From assembly GCF_022601735.1 (NCBI RefSeq), contig NZ_JAKUMM010000007.1, positions 124,001 through 188,000 of the forward strand: a DNA stretch of 64,000 bases, given 5' to 3'. This stretch comes from Atopomonas sediminilitoris. GTDB lineage: Bacteria; Pseudomonadota; Gammaproteobacteria; Pseudomonadales; Pseudomonadaceae. The position numbers were made by a program, and so were the translations under genes. This document shows positions 45,780-56,457 of this stretch, piece after piece. Position 1 is the first letter of the stretch. Each line of letters begins with the position of its first letter. The notes beneath the pieces were generated by a model. The model searched no databases. It had not been told where the DNA came from and worked only from the letters and a program-made list of their open reading frames with translations.

Positions 45780-46718
45780 TTAACGGCGTTTTTTGCTGCT
45801 TTTGCGATAGGGCCGTGCTTCGCCTTGCGGCCGCGTTTTAAAGCGCCGGTGTGCCCACAAATATTGCTCCGGGTGTTGATTGATCGCCTGCTCAATCCAT
45901 TGATTGATGCGCAAGCAATCTTCTTCCTCGCTCGCGCCCGGAAAGTTATCTAACGGCGGATGCACCACCACGCGATACCCCTGACCGTCGGCTAAACGTT
46001 GCTGCGTGAACGGAATCACCTTGGCCCGGCCTAGGCGAGCAAACTTGCTGGTCGCGGTGACCGTAGCCGCCTGCACTCCATACAAAGGAACAAACACGCT
46101 GTTCTGCGCGCCATAATCTTGATCGGGCGCATACCACACCACGTCACCCGCCCGTAACAAGCGCAGCATGCCGCGCAGATCATCACGACCGATCACGCCC
46201 AGTAAACGCTGCTCACGGCCACGGCGCTGCACATAATCAAACAGCGGATTTTTATGCGGCCGATACATGCCATAAGCACCATGCTCTAACCCAAGCAGCC
46301 CACCGCCCATTTCCAAGGTGGTGAAATGCAGCGCCATCAAGATCACGCCCTGGCCATCGGCGGCGGCCTGCTGCAAATGCTCTAAGCCCTCCACCTGCCC
46401 TAATCGGCGTAAGCGTGCCGCCGGCCACCACCAGCTAATCGCCATCTCAAAAAAAGTAATTCCGGTGGAGGCAAAGTTTTCTTTGGCCAACTGCTCGCGC
46501 TCACGCGCGCTCAGATGGGGAAAACACAGCTGCAAATTACACTCGACAATATCGCGGCGCGAACTGGCCACACGATACATAAGCCAGCCCAAGGCACGAC
46601 CAAAGCGCAGCAGCAACGGATAAGGCAGTTGCGCCACCAACCACAACACCCCCAAACCCAACCACAACAACCAAAAGCGCGGGTGGAGGAAATAGGCACG
46701 AAACTGCGGGCGATCCAT
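45780..46718 (-). CDS. Lipid A biosynthesis acyltransferase (LpxL/HtrB family)
   Basis: A 312-residue inner-membrane protein with an N-terminal helix (about 13-38) and the LPLAT catalytic motif HFTTLEMG (H-x4-E type). Further segments APDQDYGAQNSVFVPLYGV and AHRRFKTRPQGE are standard. It adds a secondary acyl chain to lipid A. It is divergent from minC, the same arrangement as htrB-minC in Pseudomonas. Confidence 0.92.
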   Translation of the reverse strand: MDRPQFRAYFLHPRFWLLWLGLGVLWLVAQLPYPLLLRFGRALGWLMYRVASSRRDIVECNLQLCFPHLSAREREQLAKENFASTGITFFEMAISWWWPAARLRRLGQVEGLEHLQQAAADGQGVILMALHFTTLEMGGGLLGLEHGAYGMYRPHKNPLFDYVQRRGREQRLLGVIGRDDLRGMLRLLRAGDVVWYAPDQDYGAQNSVFVPLYGVQAATVTATSKFARLGRAKVIPFTQQRLADGQGYRVVVHPPLDNFPGASEEEDCLRINQWIEQAINQHPEQYLWAHRRFKTRPQGEARPYRKSSKKRR

Positions 46719-46855
46719 AGAGCATTCTCAAAGCAATAACCAAGGCGCTGATTCTACATCAAGCCCACGCTATAGCCCGAAGCCAAGCCACTAGAACTTG
46801 CGACAACCCCCGCTTCTGGTTATAAGTCGAGGCCTTCCCAGTCTGCGATTCGACC

Positions 46856-47590
46856 ATGAGCCAAGCCGACCTTCTCGATCAAGACCCCGTTTTCCAACTC
46901 AAGGGCAGCATGCTGGCTGTCACCATCCTTGAGCTAGTGCACAACGACCTCGAGCGCCTTGATCGACAGCTCGCTGAAAAAGTCGCGCAGGCCCCGGGGT
47001 TATTTCAGAACACTCCTCTGGTACTCGGCCTAGACAAACTGCCCGCCGTCGAAACCGCCTTTGACCTGACCGAGCTGATGGCCGTTTGCCGCCGTCATGG
47101 CTTACGCACCCTGGCCGTGCGCACAGCACGCGAACAAGACGTCGCCGCCGCCAATGCCCTGGATTTACCGATCCTGCCCCCTTCAGGCGCGCGTGAACGG
47201 GCGATCGAGTTAGCGCCCGCACAAAGCAAGCCCGCCGCAAAGCCGCCCGAGCCGGCGCGCGCCACCAGTAAAATCATTCGCACACCGGTGCGCGGCGGCC
47301 AACAAATCTATGCCGCCGGCGGTGACTTGATTGTTTTGGCCCCCGTCAGTGCCGGCGCCGAACTGCTTGCCGATGGCAACATTCATGTTTACGGCCCGCT
47401 GCGTGGCCGCGCCCTCGCTGGCGTTAAGGGCGACAGCGCTGCGGCGGTGTTTTGTCAGAGCCTCAACGCCGAGTTGGTATCCATTGCCGGCGTGTATAAA
47501 GTCGCCGAAGATCTGCGCCGGCTGCCTCATTGGGGCAAGTCTGTGCATGTCAGCCTGTCGGATGAGATGTTGAACATCCACCTGCTTTAA
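46856..47590 (+). CDS. minC: Septum site-determining protein MinC
   Basis: A 244-residue division inhibitor. It has an N-terminal FtsZ-inhibiting domain (residues 1-110), a proline/alanine-rich linker and a C-terminal beta-helix (about 140-244) with [16 protein letters not shown] and [20 protein letters not shown], which binds MinD. With MinD and MinE it keeps FtsZ rings away from the cell poles. First gene of minCDE. Confidence 0.96.
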   Translation: MSQADLLDQDPVFQLKGSMLAVTILELVHNDLERLDRQLAEKVAQAPGLFQNTPLVLGLDKLPAVETAFDLTELMAVCRRHGLRTLAVRTAREQDVAAANALDLPILPPSGARERAIELAPAQSKPAAKPPEPARATSKIIRTPVRGGQQIYAAGGDLIVLAPVSAGAELLADGNIHVYGPLRGRALAGVKGDSAAAVFCQSLNAELVSIAGVYKVAEDLRRLPHWGKSVHVSLSDEMLNIHLL

Positions 47591-47649
47591 GAAATACTCC
47601 CGCGCAATTCAGGGATTTGAACCGCATAAACATATTAGGGTGAAGCACC

Positions 47650-48465
47650 TTGGCAAAAATACTCGTTGTCACCTCCGGTAAAGGTGGCGTTGGCAAAACC
47701 ACGACCAGCGCGGCCATCGGTACCGGCCTGGCCATGCGCGGCTACAAGACAGTGATCGTCGACTTCGACGTGGGCCTGCGTAACCTCGACCTGATCATGG
47801 GTTGTGAACGTCGCGTGGTGTACGACTTCGTCAACGTCATCAATGGCGAAGCCAGCCTTAATCAGGCACTGATCAAAGACAAGCGCATCGAAAACCTGTC
47901 GATTTTGGCCGCCAGCCAAACCCGCGACAAAGACGCCCTGACCACCGAAGGCGTGGAAAAGGTGCTCGATGAATTGCGCCAAAACTTTGATTACATCGTC
48001 TGCGACTCACCGGCCGGCATTGAAAAAGGCGCTTACTTGGCCATGTACTTCGCCGATGAGGCGATTGTCGTGACCAACCCCGAGGTATCCTCGGTACGCG
48101 ACTCTGACCGCATGCTGGGCCTGCTGGCCAGCAAATCGCGCCGCGCAGAAAAAGGCGAAGAGTCGGTTAAAGAACACTTGCTGCTGACTCGCTACAACCC
48201 CGAGCGTGTGATCAAAGGCGAAATGCTTTCGGTGACCGACGTGGAAGAAATTCTTGCTATCCGCCTGTTAGGGGTCATCCCTGAATCGCAAGCGGTGTTG
48301 AAGGCGTCCAACCAAGGCATCCCCGTAATCCTCGACGACATCAGCGATGCTGGTCAGGCTTACAGCGACGCGGTTGATCGCCTGCTAGGCAAAGACGTTG
48401 CGCACCGTTTCCTTGAGGTGCAAAAGAAAGGACTCTTACAACGATTTTTTGGAGGCCGTGAATGA
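47650..48465 (+). CDS. minD: Septum site-determining ATPase MinD
   Basis: A 271-residue ParA-type ATPase with deviant Walker [11 protein letters not shown], the switch motif [13 protein letters not shown], Walker B-like [10 protein letters not shown] and a C-terminal amphipathic membrane-targeting helix (about residues 258-268, [11 protein letters not shown]). The start codon is TTG at 47650, preceded by AGGGTGAAG; no ATG is available and the protein starts [10 protein letters not shown] as expected. Confidence 0.97.
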   Translation: MAKILVVTSGKGGVGKTTTSAAIGTGLAMRGYKTVIVDFDVGLRNLDLIMGCERRVVYDFVNVINGEASLNQALIKDKRIENLSILAASQTRDKDALTTEGVEKVLDELRQNFDYIVCDSPAGIEKGAYLAMYFADEAIVVTNPEVSSVRDSDRMLGLLASKSRRAEKGEESVKEHLLLTRYNPERVIKGEMLSVTDVEEILAIRLLGVIPESQAVLKASNQGIPVILDDISDAGQAYSDAVDRLLGKDVAHRFLEVQKKGLLQRFFGGRE

Positions 48466-48716
48466 GCTTGATCGACTTCTTTCGTAACCGTAATAAGCCC
48501 GCTACGGCCTCGGTTGCGAAAGAGCGTTTGCAAATTATCGTCGCCCACGAACGCGGCCAGCGCAGCCAACCCGATTACTTGCCGCAGCTGCAGCAAGATT
48601 TGGTGGATGTGATCCGCAAATACGTGAAAATTGAGCAGACCGATGTTCAAGTTGCCCTGGAAAACCAAGGCAGCTGCTCGATTCTTGAGCTGAACATCAC
48701 CCTACCCGATCGTTAA
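48462..48716 (+). CDS. minE: Cell division topological specificity factor MinE
   Basis: An 84-residue protein with the N-terminal membrane/MinD-binding segment ([20 protein letters not shown]) and the dimerising topological domain (from about residue 32). It stimulates MinD ATPase and drives pole-to-pole oscillation. It overlaps minD by 4 bases (ATGA) and has GGAGG upstream. Confidence 0.96.
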   Translation: MSLIDFFRNRNKPATASVAKERLQIIVAHERGQRSQPDYLPQLQQDLVDVIRKYVKIEQTDVQVALENQGSCSILELNITLPDR

Positions 48717-48733
48717 GTTCGCCAGCCTGCAGT

Positions 48734-48753
48734 GGCCGTGCCTGCGCACGGCC
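48734..48753 (+). promoter_or_regulatory. Hairpin between minE and rluA
   Basis: GGCCGTGC and GCACGGCC pair around a 4-base loop. There is no T run, so it may only weaken read-through into rluA. Confidence 0.4.
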
Positions 48754-48773
48754 TAGGCCTACGGAAATCCCCC

Positions 48774-49409
48774 ATGCCGTTATCTCAGGTGCGTTTCATC
48801 CACCAGGATGAGCACATCCTTCTCGTCAGCAAGCCCAGCATGCTGTTGTCTGTGCCGGGTCGTGCTGAGGATAACCGCGACTGCCTGATTACCCGTCTGC
48901 AAGAAAACGGCTACCCCGAAGCCCGTATCGTGCACCGACTTGACTGGGAAACCTCAGGCCTGATCATTCTCGCCCGCGACGCTGATACGCATCGTGAACT
49001 CTCGCGCCAGTTCCATGATCGCGAAACCGAGAAAGCCTACACCGCCCTGTGTTGGGGCCAGCCCGAGCTCGACAGCGGCCGAATCGAGTTACCGCTGCGC
49101 TACGATCCGCCCACCAAGCCACGGCATGTGGTTGATCACGAGCAAGGCAAACACGCGTTAACCTTCTGGCGCGTGCTGGAGCGGCATGCCGAGCATTGCC
49201 GCGTTGAACTCACGCCCATCACCGGCCGCTCGCATCAACTGCGCGTGCACATGCTGGCCATCGGACACCCGCTGCTCGGCGACGGCTTATACGCCCACGA
49301 ACAAGCCCTCAAGGCTTACCCGCGTCTGTGTTTGCACGCCTGCATGCTGGCCTTCACCCACCCGGCCAGCGGTGAGCGTCTGCGTTTTGAAGATCCGGCA
49401 CCGTTTTAA
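48774..49409 (+). CDS. rluA: RluA-family pseudouridine synthase
   Basis: A 211-residue enzyme with the catalytic Asp in RIVHRLDWETSGL and the family segment GRSHQLRVHMLAIGHPLLGD. There is no S4 domain, and the short length fits RluA, which modifies 23S rRNA and some tRNAs. It follows minE, as in Pseudomonas. The ATG at 48774 was chosen because it gives the standard N-terminus; an upstream ATG-like start would fall in the hairpin. Confidence 0.88.
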   Translation: MPLSQVRFIHQDEHILLVSKPSMLLSVPGRAEDNRDCLITRLQENGYPEARIVHRLDWETSGLIILARDADTHRELSRQFHDRETEKAYTALCWGQPELDSGRIELPLRYDPPTKPRHVVDHEQGKHALTFWRVLERHAEHCRVELTPITGRSHQLRVHMLAIGHPLLGDGLYAHEQALKAYPRLCLHACMLAFTHPASGERLRFEDPAPF

Positions 49410-49519
49410 TATCGGTTACACTTTGCCTCATTCGCGCTGACCCTCAAGCCCTGACGCCCCCTGCGACGTGGCCTTGAGCGCCTGTTCAGCATTGCCTGAT
49501 CTGATTGTCCGGAGTTCGC

Positions 49520-50812
49520 ATGACCGCCACCTTGCAGCAAGGTTTGATCGACTACCTGCGCCTGTCACCCTCGCCCTTCCACGCCACCAAAAGCTTGGCG
49601 CAGTTACTCGAAGCGCAGGGCTATCAGCGTTTGCTGGAGCGTGACACTTGGCAGCTCAAACGCGGCGGGCGCTACTTCGTCACCCGCAACGACTCGGCGT
49701 TAATCGCGTGGCAAATGGGCGAGCAAGACCCCAGCGAAAGCGGTATCCGCTTGGTCGGCGCGCACACCGACAGCCCGTGCTTGAAGGTCAAACCCAACCC
49801 TGAGCTGCTCAACCAAGGCTATTGGCAGCTGGGCGTTGAAGTGTATGGCGGCGTGTTGTTAGCGCCGTGGTTTGACCGTGATCTTTCGCTGGCCGGCCGC
49901 GTGACCTTCCGTAAAGACGGCGCGATCGACAGTCGCTTGGTGGATTTCCAGCGCGCCATCGCGGTGGTGCCGAACTTGGCCATTCACCTCAACCGTGAAG
50001 CCAACGATAGCCAAAGCATCAACAAGCAAACCGATCTCCCGCCATTGCTGGCCTGCATCAGCGGCGGCGAAGCACCGGATTTTCGCAGCCTATTGGCCGA
50101 GCGTATCGAGCAAGAACACGGGCTCACCGTCGATCAAGTGCTCGACTACGAGATGAATTTCTACGACACACACAATGCCGCGGTGATTGGCCTTGAGAAC
50201 GACTTCATTGCCGGCGCCCGACTCGACAACCTATTGTCGTGCTTTGCCGGTGCCCAAGCGCTGATCAATGCTGCCGACGCCCAGCAATGGAGCATGTTGG
50301 TGTGCACCGACCACGAAGAAGTCGGCTCATCATCGCACTGCGGTGCCGACGGCCCCATGCTTGAGCAAGTCCTGCGCCGCGTGCTCGGCGACGACGAAAA
50401 CTTTACCCGTGCGATCCAGCGCTCCATCCTGATCAGCGCCGACAACGCCCACGGCATTCACCCCAACTACCCTGATCGCCATGACGGCAACCACGGCCCG
50501 CGCCTCAACCAAGGCCCCGTGATCAAGATTAACCACAACCAGCGCTACGCCAGCACCAGCGAAACCAGCGGCTTGTTCCGCCAGCTGTGCCTAGAGGCTG
50601 AAGTCCCAGTGCAAAGCTTTGTAGTACGCAGCGACATGGCCTGCGGCTCAACCATCGGCCCGATCACCTCCAGCCAAGTGGGCGTGCGTACGGTGGACAT
50701 CGGCGTACCGACCTTTGCCATGCACTCGATTCGCGAGTTAGCCGGCAGTCACGATCTCGACTTTTTGGTCAAAGTACTGAGCCATTTCTACCGCTTGGAG
50801 CAGTTGCCGTAA
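49520..50812 (+). CDS. apeB: M18-family aspartyl aminopeptidase
   Basis: A 430-residue zinc metallopeptidase. Metal and catalytic motifs are [14 protein letters not shown] (His and Asp), [21 protein letters not shown] (Glu-Glu) and the late [14 protein letters not shown] with the last His. It trims N-terminal residues from peptides in the cytoplasm. The ATG at 49520 has GGAG 5 bases before it. Confidence 0.93.
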   Translation: MTATLQQGLIDYLRLSPSPFHATKSLAQLLEAQGYQRLLERDTWQLKRGGRYFVTRNDSALIAWQMGEQDPSESGIRLVGAHTDSPCLKVKPNPELLNQGYWQLGVEVYGGVLLAPWFDRDLSLAGRVTFRKDGAIDSRLVDFQRAIAVVPNLAIHLNREANDSQSINKQTDLPPLLACISGGEAPDFRSLLAERIEQEHGLTVDQVLDYEMNFYDTHNAAVIGLENDFIAGARLDNLLSCFAGAQALINAADAQQWSMLVCTDHEEVGSSSHCGADGPMLEQVLRRVLGDDENFTRAIQRSILISADNAHGIHPNYPDRHDGNHGPRLNQGPVIKINHNQRYASTSETSGLFRQLCLEAEVPVQSFVVRSDMACGSTIGPITSSQVGVRTVDIGVPTFAMHSIRELAGSHDLDFLVKVLSHFYRLEQLP

Positions 50813-50923
50813 GCCGATAACACTGTCCACCGCCTGACAGTTAGCGACACCCGCACCCACTACACTGCACCGACAACACGGTAACGCGGCGCCCCTAGGC
50901 GCCGCCATCTACAAGGTGCACGC

Positions 50924-51835
50924 ATGCCCCCTTCCCCGACCGGCCTACAGACGATTGATTATGCCGAGCACAAAACGCTCAACATCAATGGCACTGACTA
51001 CGTTTATCTAGAAGCCGGAAGCGGGGAAACCTTATTACTGCTGCATGGCTACCCGGACAACGCCTATTCATGGGAAGCGCAAATCCGCCACTTTAGCCAG
51101 CAAGGCTATCGGGTGATCGCACCCTTCTTGCGTGGCTATGCTCCCACCCAAAAACCCGCGAACAGCTACTTCGACCGCGCCACGCTGGCTAACGATATCG
51201 CCAGCCTGATTGATCAATTAAATGACGGGCAACCGGTGTTATTAGTCGGTCAAGATTGGGGCGCGGCCGTGAGTTACGGCGTGCTCGGCGCCTTCGGCGA
51301 GAAAGTCCGCAAGGCCATGCTGCTTGCCGTACCGCACCCAGTGGAAATCAACCGCACCCTTAAGCGCTCGCCCAAGCATGTCATTCGCTCGTTCCACTGG
51401 TTTCTCTTTCAATTGCCGTGGCTGCCAGAGATCCTGATTCGCGCCAGCGGCGGGCGTTTTTTGCGCTTTCTCTGGCGGATCTGGTCGCCGAACTTTAACG
51501 ACCACGCGCACGTTGAGCACATTGTCCAAACCCAACTGCAGGGCACTGTGATTGAAGACACCCTGGCCTACTACCGTGCGGCAGTGCAAAGCGCTTATCG
51601 CGACCCCAAGCTCAGCGACATCTTTGCTCGCCTCAACAACCCTATCAGCACGCCGACCAAAGTGCTGTGCGGCAGCTGTGACATGCGCAAAGAAATGCTG
51701 CCTCGCCAAGGCGATTTGTTTTTACCCAGCGCGAACTACCAGTTCGCCTTGATTGACAGCGCTGGGCACTTCCTGCACCGCGAAAAGCCCGAGGCCGTCA
51801 ATCAAGCGATGAGTGCGTGGTTTAACCCGCACTAA
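50924..51835 (+). CDS. Alpha/beta hydrolase, epoxide hydrolase-like
   Basis: A 303-residue soluble hydrolase. The nucleophile elbow is VGQDWGAA with D111 in place of serine, which is the mark of epoxide hydrolases and haloacid/haloalkane dehalogenases. LLHGYPDNAYSW carries the oxyanion HGYP motif and DSAGHFLHREKPE the catalytic His. The HGYP motif favours an epoxide hydrolase or fluoroacetate dehalogenase-like role; the substrate cannot be read from sequence. A GC hairpin (50886-50905) precedes it. Confidence 0.85.
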   Translation: MPPSPTGLQTIDYAEHKTLNINGTDYVYLEAGSGETLLLLHGYPDNAYSWEAQIRHFSQQGYRVIAPFLRGYAPTQKPANSYFDRATLANDIASLIDQLNDGQPVLLVGQDWGAAVSYGVLGAFGEKVRKAMLLAVPHPVEINRTLKRSPKHVIRSFHWFLFQLPWLPEILIRASGGRFLRFLWRIWSPNFNDHAHVEHIVQTQLQGTVIEDTLAYYRAAVQSAYRDPKLSDIFARLNNPISTPTKVLCGSCDMRKEMLPRQGDLFLPSANYQFALIDSAGHFLHREKPEAVNQAMSAWFNPH

Positions 51836-51838
51836 TCG

Positions 51839-52786
51839 CTACACCTGCAGCAGCAATTTGCCCTGCACCTGATTGCTTTCCAGTAACGCAAAGGCCCGCT
51901 CGGCCTCGGTGATGGGCAACACCTCGGCCACACAAGGCTGTAGTTGGCCGCTGGCAAACAGCGGCCAAACTTCGCTGTGCAGTGCACTGATCAGTTCGGC
52001 TTTGTCTTCGGCGCTGCGGCTACGCAGCGTCGAGCCGAGCAGCTGAAGGCGTTTTTGCAGCACCGTGGCCAAATCCAGCTCGACTTTGCGCCCGCCTAGC
52101 AAGCCAATCAGCAGCCAGCGGCCACCGTCTGCCAACAGCCGGCTATTAAGCCCTGCATAGGCCGCGCCGACCGGATCTAGGATCACATCAAAGGGCGCCC
52201 AGTCCGCCAAGGACTCAAGATTGTCGCCACGCACCACCCCGCCTTGCGCCCCCAGTGATTGACAGTAAGCCAACCGCTCAGCGCTGCCCACGCTGACCCA
52301 ACACGGATTACCCAACGCTTTGCACAATTGAATAGCCGCCGAGCCCACGCCACTGGCACCGGCATGCAGCAACACCCGCTCACCAGGCTTAAGGCGCGCC
52401 AAGTGATATAGATTGAGCCACGCTGTGGCGTAAACCTCTGGCAGGCCTGCCGCCTCAAGCAGACTGACGCCCTCCGGCACCGGCAGCACGTGCTGGCTAT
52501 CCACCACCACTTCTTGCGCCATGCCGCCCCCGGCCAATAAAGCGCACACCTGATCGCCCACCCGCCACGGGCTACCGGCGCCGACCTCAGTCACCACGCC
52601 ACTGCACTCCAGCCCTAAGGTAGCCGTCACCCCAGCAGGCGGTGGGTACAAGCCGCGACGCTGCAATAAATCCGCGCGATTTAACCCCGCCGCTGCCACC
52701 TGCAGGCGAATTTGCCCAACGCCACAGGCTGGCTGTTCAGTCGTCTGCCAGTACAGCTCACCGGCGTTGGCTTGCAATGCTTTCAT
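51839..52786 (-). CDS. Quinone oxidoreductase, zinc-independent MDR family
   Basis: A 315-residue NAD(P)H-dependent oxidoreductase of the QOR/PIG3 type. Features are LNRADLLQRRGLYPPP, GLECSGVV, the LHAGASGVGSAAIQL nucleotide-binding loop and a C-terminal QVQGKLLLQV. There are no structural zinc cysteines. The ATG at 52786 begins MKALQ and follows GGGGA. It converges with the hydrolase gene and is divergent from prc. Confidence 0.88.
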   Translation of the reverse strand: MKALQANAGELYWQTTEQPACGVGQIRLQVAAAGLNRADLLQRRGLYPPPAGVTATLGLECSGVVTEVGAGSPWRVGDQVCALLAGGGMAQEVVVDSQHVLPVPEGVSLLEAAGLPEVYATAWLNLYHLARLKPGERVLLHAGASGVGSAAIQLCKALGNPCWVSVGSAERLAYCQSLGAQGGVVRGDNLESLADWAPFDVILDPVGAAYAGLNSRLLADGGRWLLIGLLGGRKVELDLATVLQKRLQLLGSTLRSRSAEDKAELISALHSEVWPLFASGQLQPCVAEVLPITEAERAFALLESNQVQGKLLLQV

Positions 52787-52880
52787 CCAGTCCCCATAGT
52801 TAATTGAACAAGGCAGAATTGTGGGTGTCATACCCACGTGCCACGACGGCAGACACCCGACCTCAGAGTACCCGCGCCCC

Positions 52881-54989
52881 ATGACCGCTTTCACGACCCT
52901 TTTGGCCAAAACCCGCAGCCCATTGCGTGGCGCACTGACCTTAGCGCTGGTTGGCTGTATCAGCCTGCCTGCCTGGAGTGCCGCTTGGCAAGACATCAAG
53001 CCCACCCGTGAACAGCAATTAGCGAGTCTCAATGTGGTCGAGTTGCTGCGCCGCTACCACTATAACAAGCCGCCGTTGGACGATGCCCGCTCCGCCAAAA
53101 TCTACGACAGCTACCTTAAGCTGCTCGATCCTAACCGCAGCTATTTTTTAGCCAGTGATATCGCCGGTTTTGAACGCTACCGTCTGCGCTTTGACGAGCT
53201 ACTGCAGCAGGCCGACCTGCAACCAGGCTTCGACATCTATTTGCTGCACTTACAGCGTCTCAACGAACGCTTGGATTTTGCCATCGACCAACTGCAAAAC
53301 CATTTCGACAGCTTTAAGTTCGACACCGACGCCACGCTGGAGCTAGATCGTGAAGGTGCCGCCTGGGCCAATACCGCCGCCGAACTGGATGACTTGTGGC
53401 GCCTGCGCTTAAAAGACGAAATTTTGCGCTTAAAGCTCGCAGGTAAAGACGCCAAGGGCATCCAAGAGCTGTTGCTTAAGCGCTATCAAAACCAGCTCAA
53501 GCGCCTCAAACAAACTCGCGACGAAGACGTCTTTCAGGCTTACATCAACGCCTTCGCGATGACTTACGACCCGCACACGCAATACTTGTCGCCGGATAAC
53601 GCGGAAAATTTCGACATCAACATGAGCCTGTCGCTCGAAGGCATTGGCGCAGTGCTGCAAACCGACAATGACTACGTCAAAGTCGTGCGCCTAGTGCCCG
53701 CCGGCCCTGCCGACAAAGCCAAGCAACTGCAACCGGCAGACCGTATCGTCAGTGTTGGCCAAGGCGCCGACGGCGAATTGGTCGATGTGATCGGCTGGCG
53801 CTTGGATGAAGTGGTCAAGCTGATTCGCGGCCCCAAAGGCTCCAACGTGCGCCTAGAGATCATTCCTGCGCGCAACGGCGCTAATGATCTGACCACCAAA
53901 ACCATCCAAATCACCCGCGATGCGGTGAAGCTCGAAGAGCAAGCCGCGAAAAAATCGATTCTTAACCTCACCGAAGACGGCAAGCCGGTGAAAATTGGCG
54001 TGATCGAAATTCCCGCCTTCTACATGGACTTCAAGGCCTACCGCGAAGGCGATGCCAACTACAAAAGCACCACGCGCGATGTCAAACGCCTGCTCAAAGA
54101 GCTGCAAGCCGACAAGATCGACGGCTTAGTGATTGACCTGCGCAATAACGGCGGCGGCTCGCTGCAAGAGGCCAACGAACTGACCGGCCTGTTTATCGGC
54201 CAAGGGCCTACCGTACTGGTGCGCAACAGCGATGGCCGCGTCGATGTGATGTCCGATGACCGCAGCCAGCCGATGTACCAAGGCCCGATGGCCGTTCTGG
54301 TTAACCGCTTGTCCGCCTCTGCTTCAGAAATTTTTGCCGGTGCCATGCAGGACTACCACCGGGCCCTGATTGTCGGCGGCCAAACCTTCGGCAAAGGCAC
54401 CGTGCAGACGGTGCAGCCGCTTAATCATGGCGAACTTAAGCTCACGCTGGCCAAGTTCTACCGCGTTTCGGGCAAGAGCACACAGCATCAGGGTGTCATT
54501 CCTGATGTTAGCTACCCCTCCGTGGTGGATGTCAAAGAGATCGGCGAAAGCGCCCTGCCTGAGGCCCTGCCCTACGACAGCATCAAGCCGGCGATTGAGG
54601 TCAGTAAAAACCTCTACGCACCTTATCTGCAGCAGCTCAATGATCGTCATCTGCTGCGCGCCGCCAACGATCCGGACTTTGTGTTCACCCGCGACAACCT
54701 GCTACTGGCTCAAAAGCTGGCCAAGGAAACCCATCTAACGCTGAACGAAAAGGGCCGCCGCGCCTTTAAGGACCAGGTCGAACAGCAACGCTTAGTGCTG
54801 GAAAACACCCGCCGCAAAGCCAAAGGCGAAGAACTGCTGAGCAAGCTCGATGACGAGGAGTTGGACGGCGAAGACGAAACGCCGCACGAAGCGGAAAAAA
54901 CCAAGCCAGAAGACGACGCCTACTTAGTCGAAAGTGGTCGCGTGCTGGCCGACTTCTTGACGCTGCAGCAACGCGTAGCCAAGCAGTAA
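52881..54989 (+). CDS. prc: Periplasmic tail-specific protease Prc
   Basis: A 702-residue S41 protease. It has a signal region (about 15-35), an N-terminal helical domain, a PDZ domain (about 245-330), the protease core with IDLRNNGGGSLQEA and the Ser/Lys dyad S480 and K505 (SASASEIFAG, TFGKGTVQ), and a C-terminal DUF3340-like domain ending in a charged tail. It degrades periplasmic proteins and peptidoglycan hydrolases from their C-terminus; in Pseudomonas the homologue AlgO acts on MucA. It has its own terminator. Confidence 0.94.
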   Translation: MTAFTTLLAKTRSPLRGALTLALVGCISLPAWSAAWQDIKPTREQQLASLNVVELLRRYHYNKPPLDDARSAKIYDSYLKLLDPNRSYFLASDIAGFERYRLRFDELLQQADLQPGFDIYLLHLQRLNERLDFAIDQLQNHFDSFKFDTDATLELDREGAAWANTAAELDDLWRLRLKDEILRLKLAGKDAKGIQELLLKRYQNQLKRLKQTRDEDVFQAYINAFAMTYDPHTQYLSPDNAENFDINMSLSLEGIGAVLQTDNDYVKVVRLVPAGPADKAKQLQPADRIVSVGQGADGELVDVIGWRLDEVVKLIRGPKGSNVRLEIIPARNGANDLTTKTIQITRDAVKLEEQAAKKSILNLTEDGKPVKIGVIEIPAFYMDFKAYREGDANYKSTTRDVKRLLKELQADKIDGLVIDLRNNGGGSLQEANELTGLFIGQGPTVLVRNSDGRVDVMSDDRSQPMYQGPMAVLVNRLSASASEIFAGAMQDYHRALIVGGQTFGKGTVQTVQPLNHGELKLTLAKFYRVSGKSTQHQGVIPDVSYPSVVDVKEIGESALPEALPYDSIKPAIEVSKNLYAPYLQQLNDRHLLRAANDPDFVFTRDNLLLAQKLAKETHLTLNEKGRRAFKDQVEQQRLVLENTRRKAKGEELLSKLDDEELDGEDETPHEAEKTKPEDDAYLVESGRVLADFLTLQQRVAKQ

Positions 54990-54996
54990 GCTCCCC

Positions 54997-55028
54997 CCCC
55001 GGTGCGCAATACGCCGCACCGGGGTTTT
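54997..55028 (+). terminator. Terminator of prc
   Basis: CCCCGGTGCG pairs with CGCACCGGGG (54997-55006 with 55015-55024), followed by TTTT, 8 bases after the prc stop. Confidence 0.82.
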
Positions 55029-55148
55029 CCCCCTCTTACTTCCCACGCATCACGCACCTGTCGCGGCGAGCGTTCCCAAGCATCTGCCACCCTCAGCGCT
55101 CCGTGCACTACTATGAGTGATAAGCCCTGCGCTCTGGACACTCACGCT

Positions 55149-56279
55149 ATGCCAACACCCTTGCTGTTTTTACGCAGCGTCATGCACTGCGTCGCCTGCT
55201 TGGTTTTGTGCGCCGTTTTCAATCTGAGTCACGCGGGCAGCGTCAAAGTCGCCTTTATCAACCCAGATCGCCCCGGCAACCCGTTTTGGGATCAGGTCAA
55301 CACCGTCATGCAAGCCGCGGCTGACGATCTCGATCTAGAGCTGCAGATTGTTTTCGCCGAAGAAGATCGCTATCAATCCATCCACTTGCTAAAAGAGCTG
55401 ATCACCTCGGGCAACAAGCCTGACTACCTAGTGTTCATGTTCCAGCACGGCGCCGGCCTTAAGCTGCTACGCCTCGCGGAACAGGAGCAGATTCGCTCGA
55501 TCATGATCAACACTGATATCCCCAGCGAATGGCAAGATAAAGTCGGCGCGCCACGGCAGCACTTCAAACACTGGCTAGGTCACTTGCACCCGGATGACCA
55601 ACTCGCCGGACAGCTGCTCATGGACACCCTAGCGGAACAGGCCGCCAGCGCCCTGCCAGCAAAGCCGCAACGTGGCGTGGTGGCGCTGAGCGGCTCACAC
55701 GACTCCTCCGCCGCACAGAAGCGCAATCAAGGGCTACAAGAGAGCCTGCAAAACCAGCCTAACCTGACCCTTAACCAATTGGTTTTTTCCCAATGGCGTG
55801 CCGATTTAGCCAGCCAACAAGCCGCCCGCCTGTTAACTCGCTACCCGCAAAGCCAAATTCTTTGGGCGGCCAGTGATCAAATGGCGCTAGCTGCCGCGCA
55901 TGAATTACAGCTAGACGGCATCCAGCCGGGTAAGGACATCCTACTGGGCGGCATTGACTGGACACCCGCAGGCATCAAGGCCATGCGTGAGGGCTTGCTC
56001 CACGCCTCGGTAGGCGGCCACTTTGCCGAAGGCGCTTGGGCTTTGGTGCTCATCCACGACTACCACCACGGACACGACTTTGCCGACCTTGGGTTGGAGT
56101 TTCTTACCCCTATGGCGGTCATGACACCCGCCAACCAAGATCTATTCGAACCCACCCTGAGCACCGGCAATTGGCAACCATTCCACTTCCGCCAACTGCT
56201 ACGCAGTCACCACCCCAAGCGGCGCTATGAATTTAGCTTGCAGGCGATTCTCGCCACCGCTGCCGCTAGCGCGCCTTAA
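55149..56279 (+). CDS. Periplasmic sugar-type substrate-binding protein
   Basis: A 376-residue protein with a signal peptide (hydrophobic stretch CVACLVLCAVFNLSHA) and a LacI/Peripl_BP_4 fold. KVAFINPDRPGNPFWDQV and the hinge segments VVALSGSHDSSAAQKRNQG and ILWAASDQMALAA are typical. No transporter genes are adjacent. It lies just before the EAL-CBS-GGDEF gene, so it could be a sensor for cyclic-di-GMP signalling rather than for uptake, which is inference. The start is uncertain: ATG 55113 is also possible, but 55149 gives a normal signal peptide. Confidence 0.8.
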   Translation: MPTPLLFLRSVMHCVACLVLCAVFNLSHAGSVKVAFINPDRPGNPFWDQVNTVMQAAADDLDLELQIVFAEEDRYQSIHLLKELITSGNKPDYLVFMFQHGAGLKLLRLAEQEQIRSIMINTDIPSEWQDKVGAPRQHFKHWLGHLHPDDQLAGQLLMDTLAEQAASALPAKPQRGVVALSGSHDSSAAQKRNQGLQESLQNQPNLTLNQLVFSQWRADLASQQAARLLTRYPQSQILWAASDQMALAAAHELQLDGIQPGKDILLGGIDWTPAGIKAMREGLLHASVGGHFAEGAWALVLIHDYHHGHDFADLGLEFLTPMAVMTPANQDLFEPTLSTGNWQPFHFRQLLRSHHPKRRYEFSLQAILATAAASAP

Positions 56280-56457
56280 CGCCGGGCAACTCTAGCCTTC
56301 ATCGTCTTCATGACCGTCTAGACACGTGTCAGAGATGTCGCATTGACGGGGCATCAAATAAGCGATTGCGTGGTCCCTACCTGTCATACCCATGTCACAG
56401 AAAATCCGTTGAATGCGCTCATTAACCGCGCACTGCGTCAACGCATACAGGTGATGT

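Noticed and set aside
46920..47283. Minus-strand open frames inside minC
   Set aside because: They are shadows of a high-GC coding gene without ribosome sites or family features.
51839..53032. N-terminal extension of the quinone oxidoreductase up to 53032
   Set aside because: It overlaps the prc start on the other strand and the normal family start with a ribosome site is at 52786.
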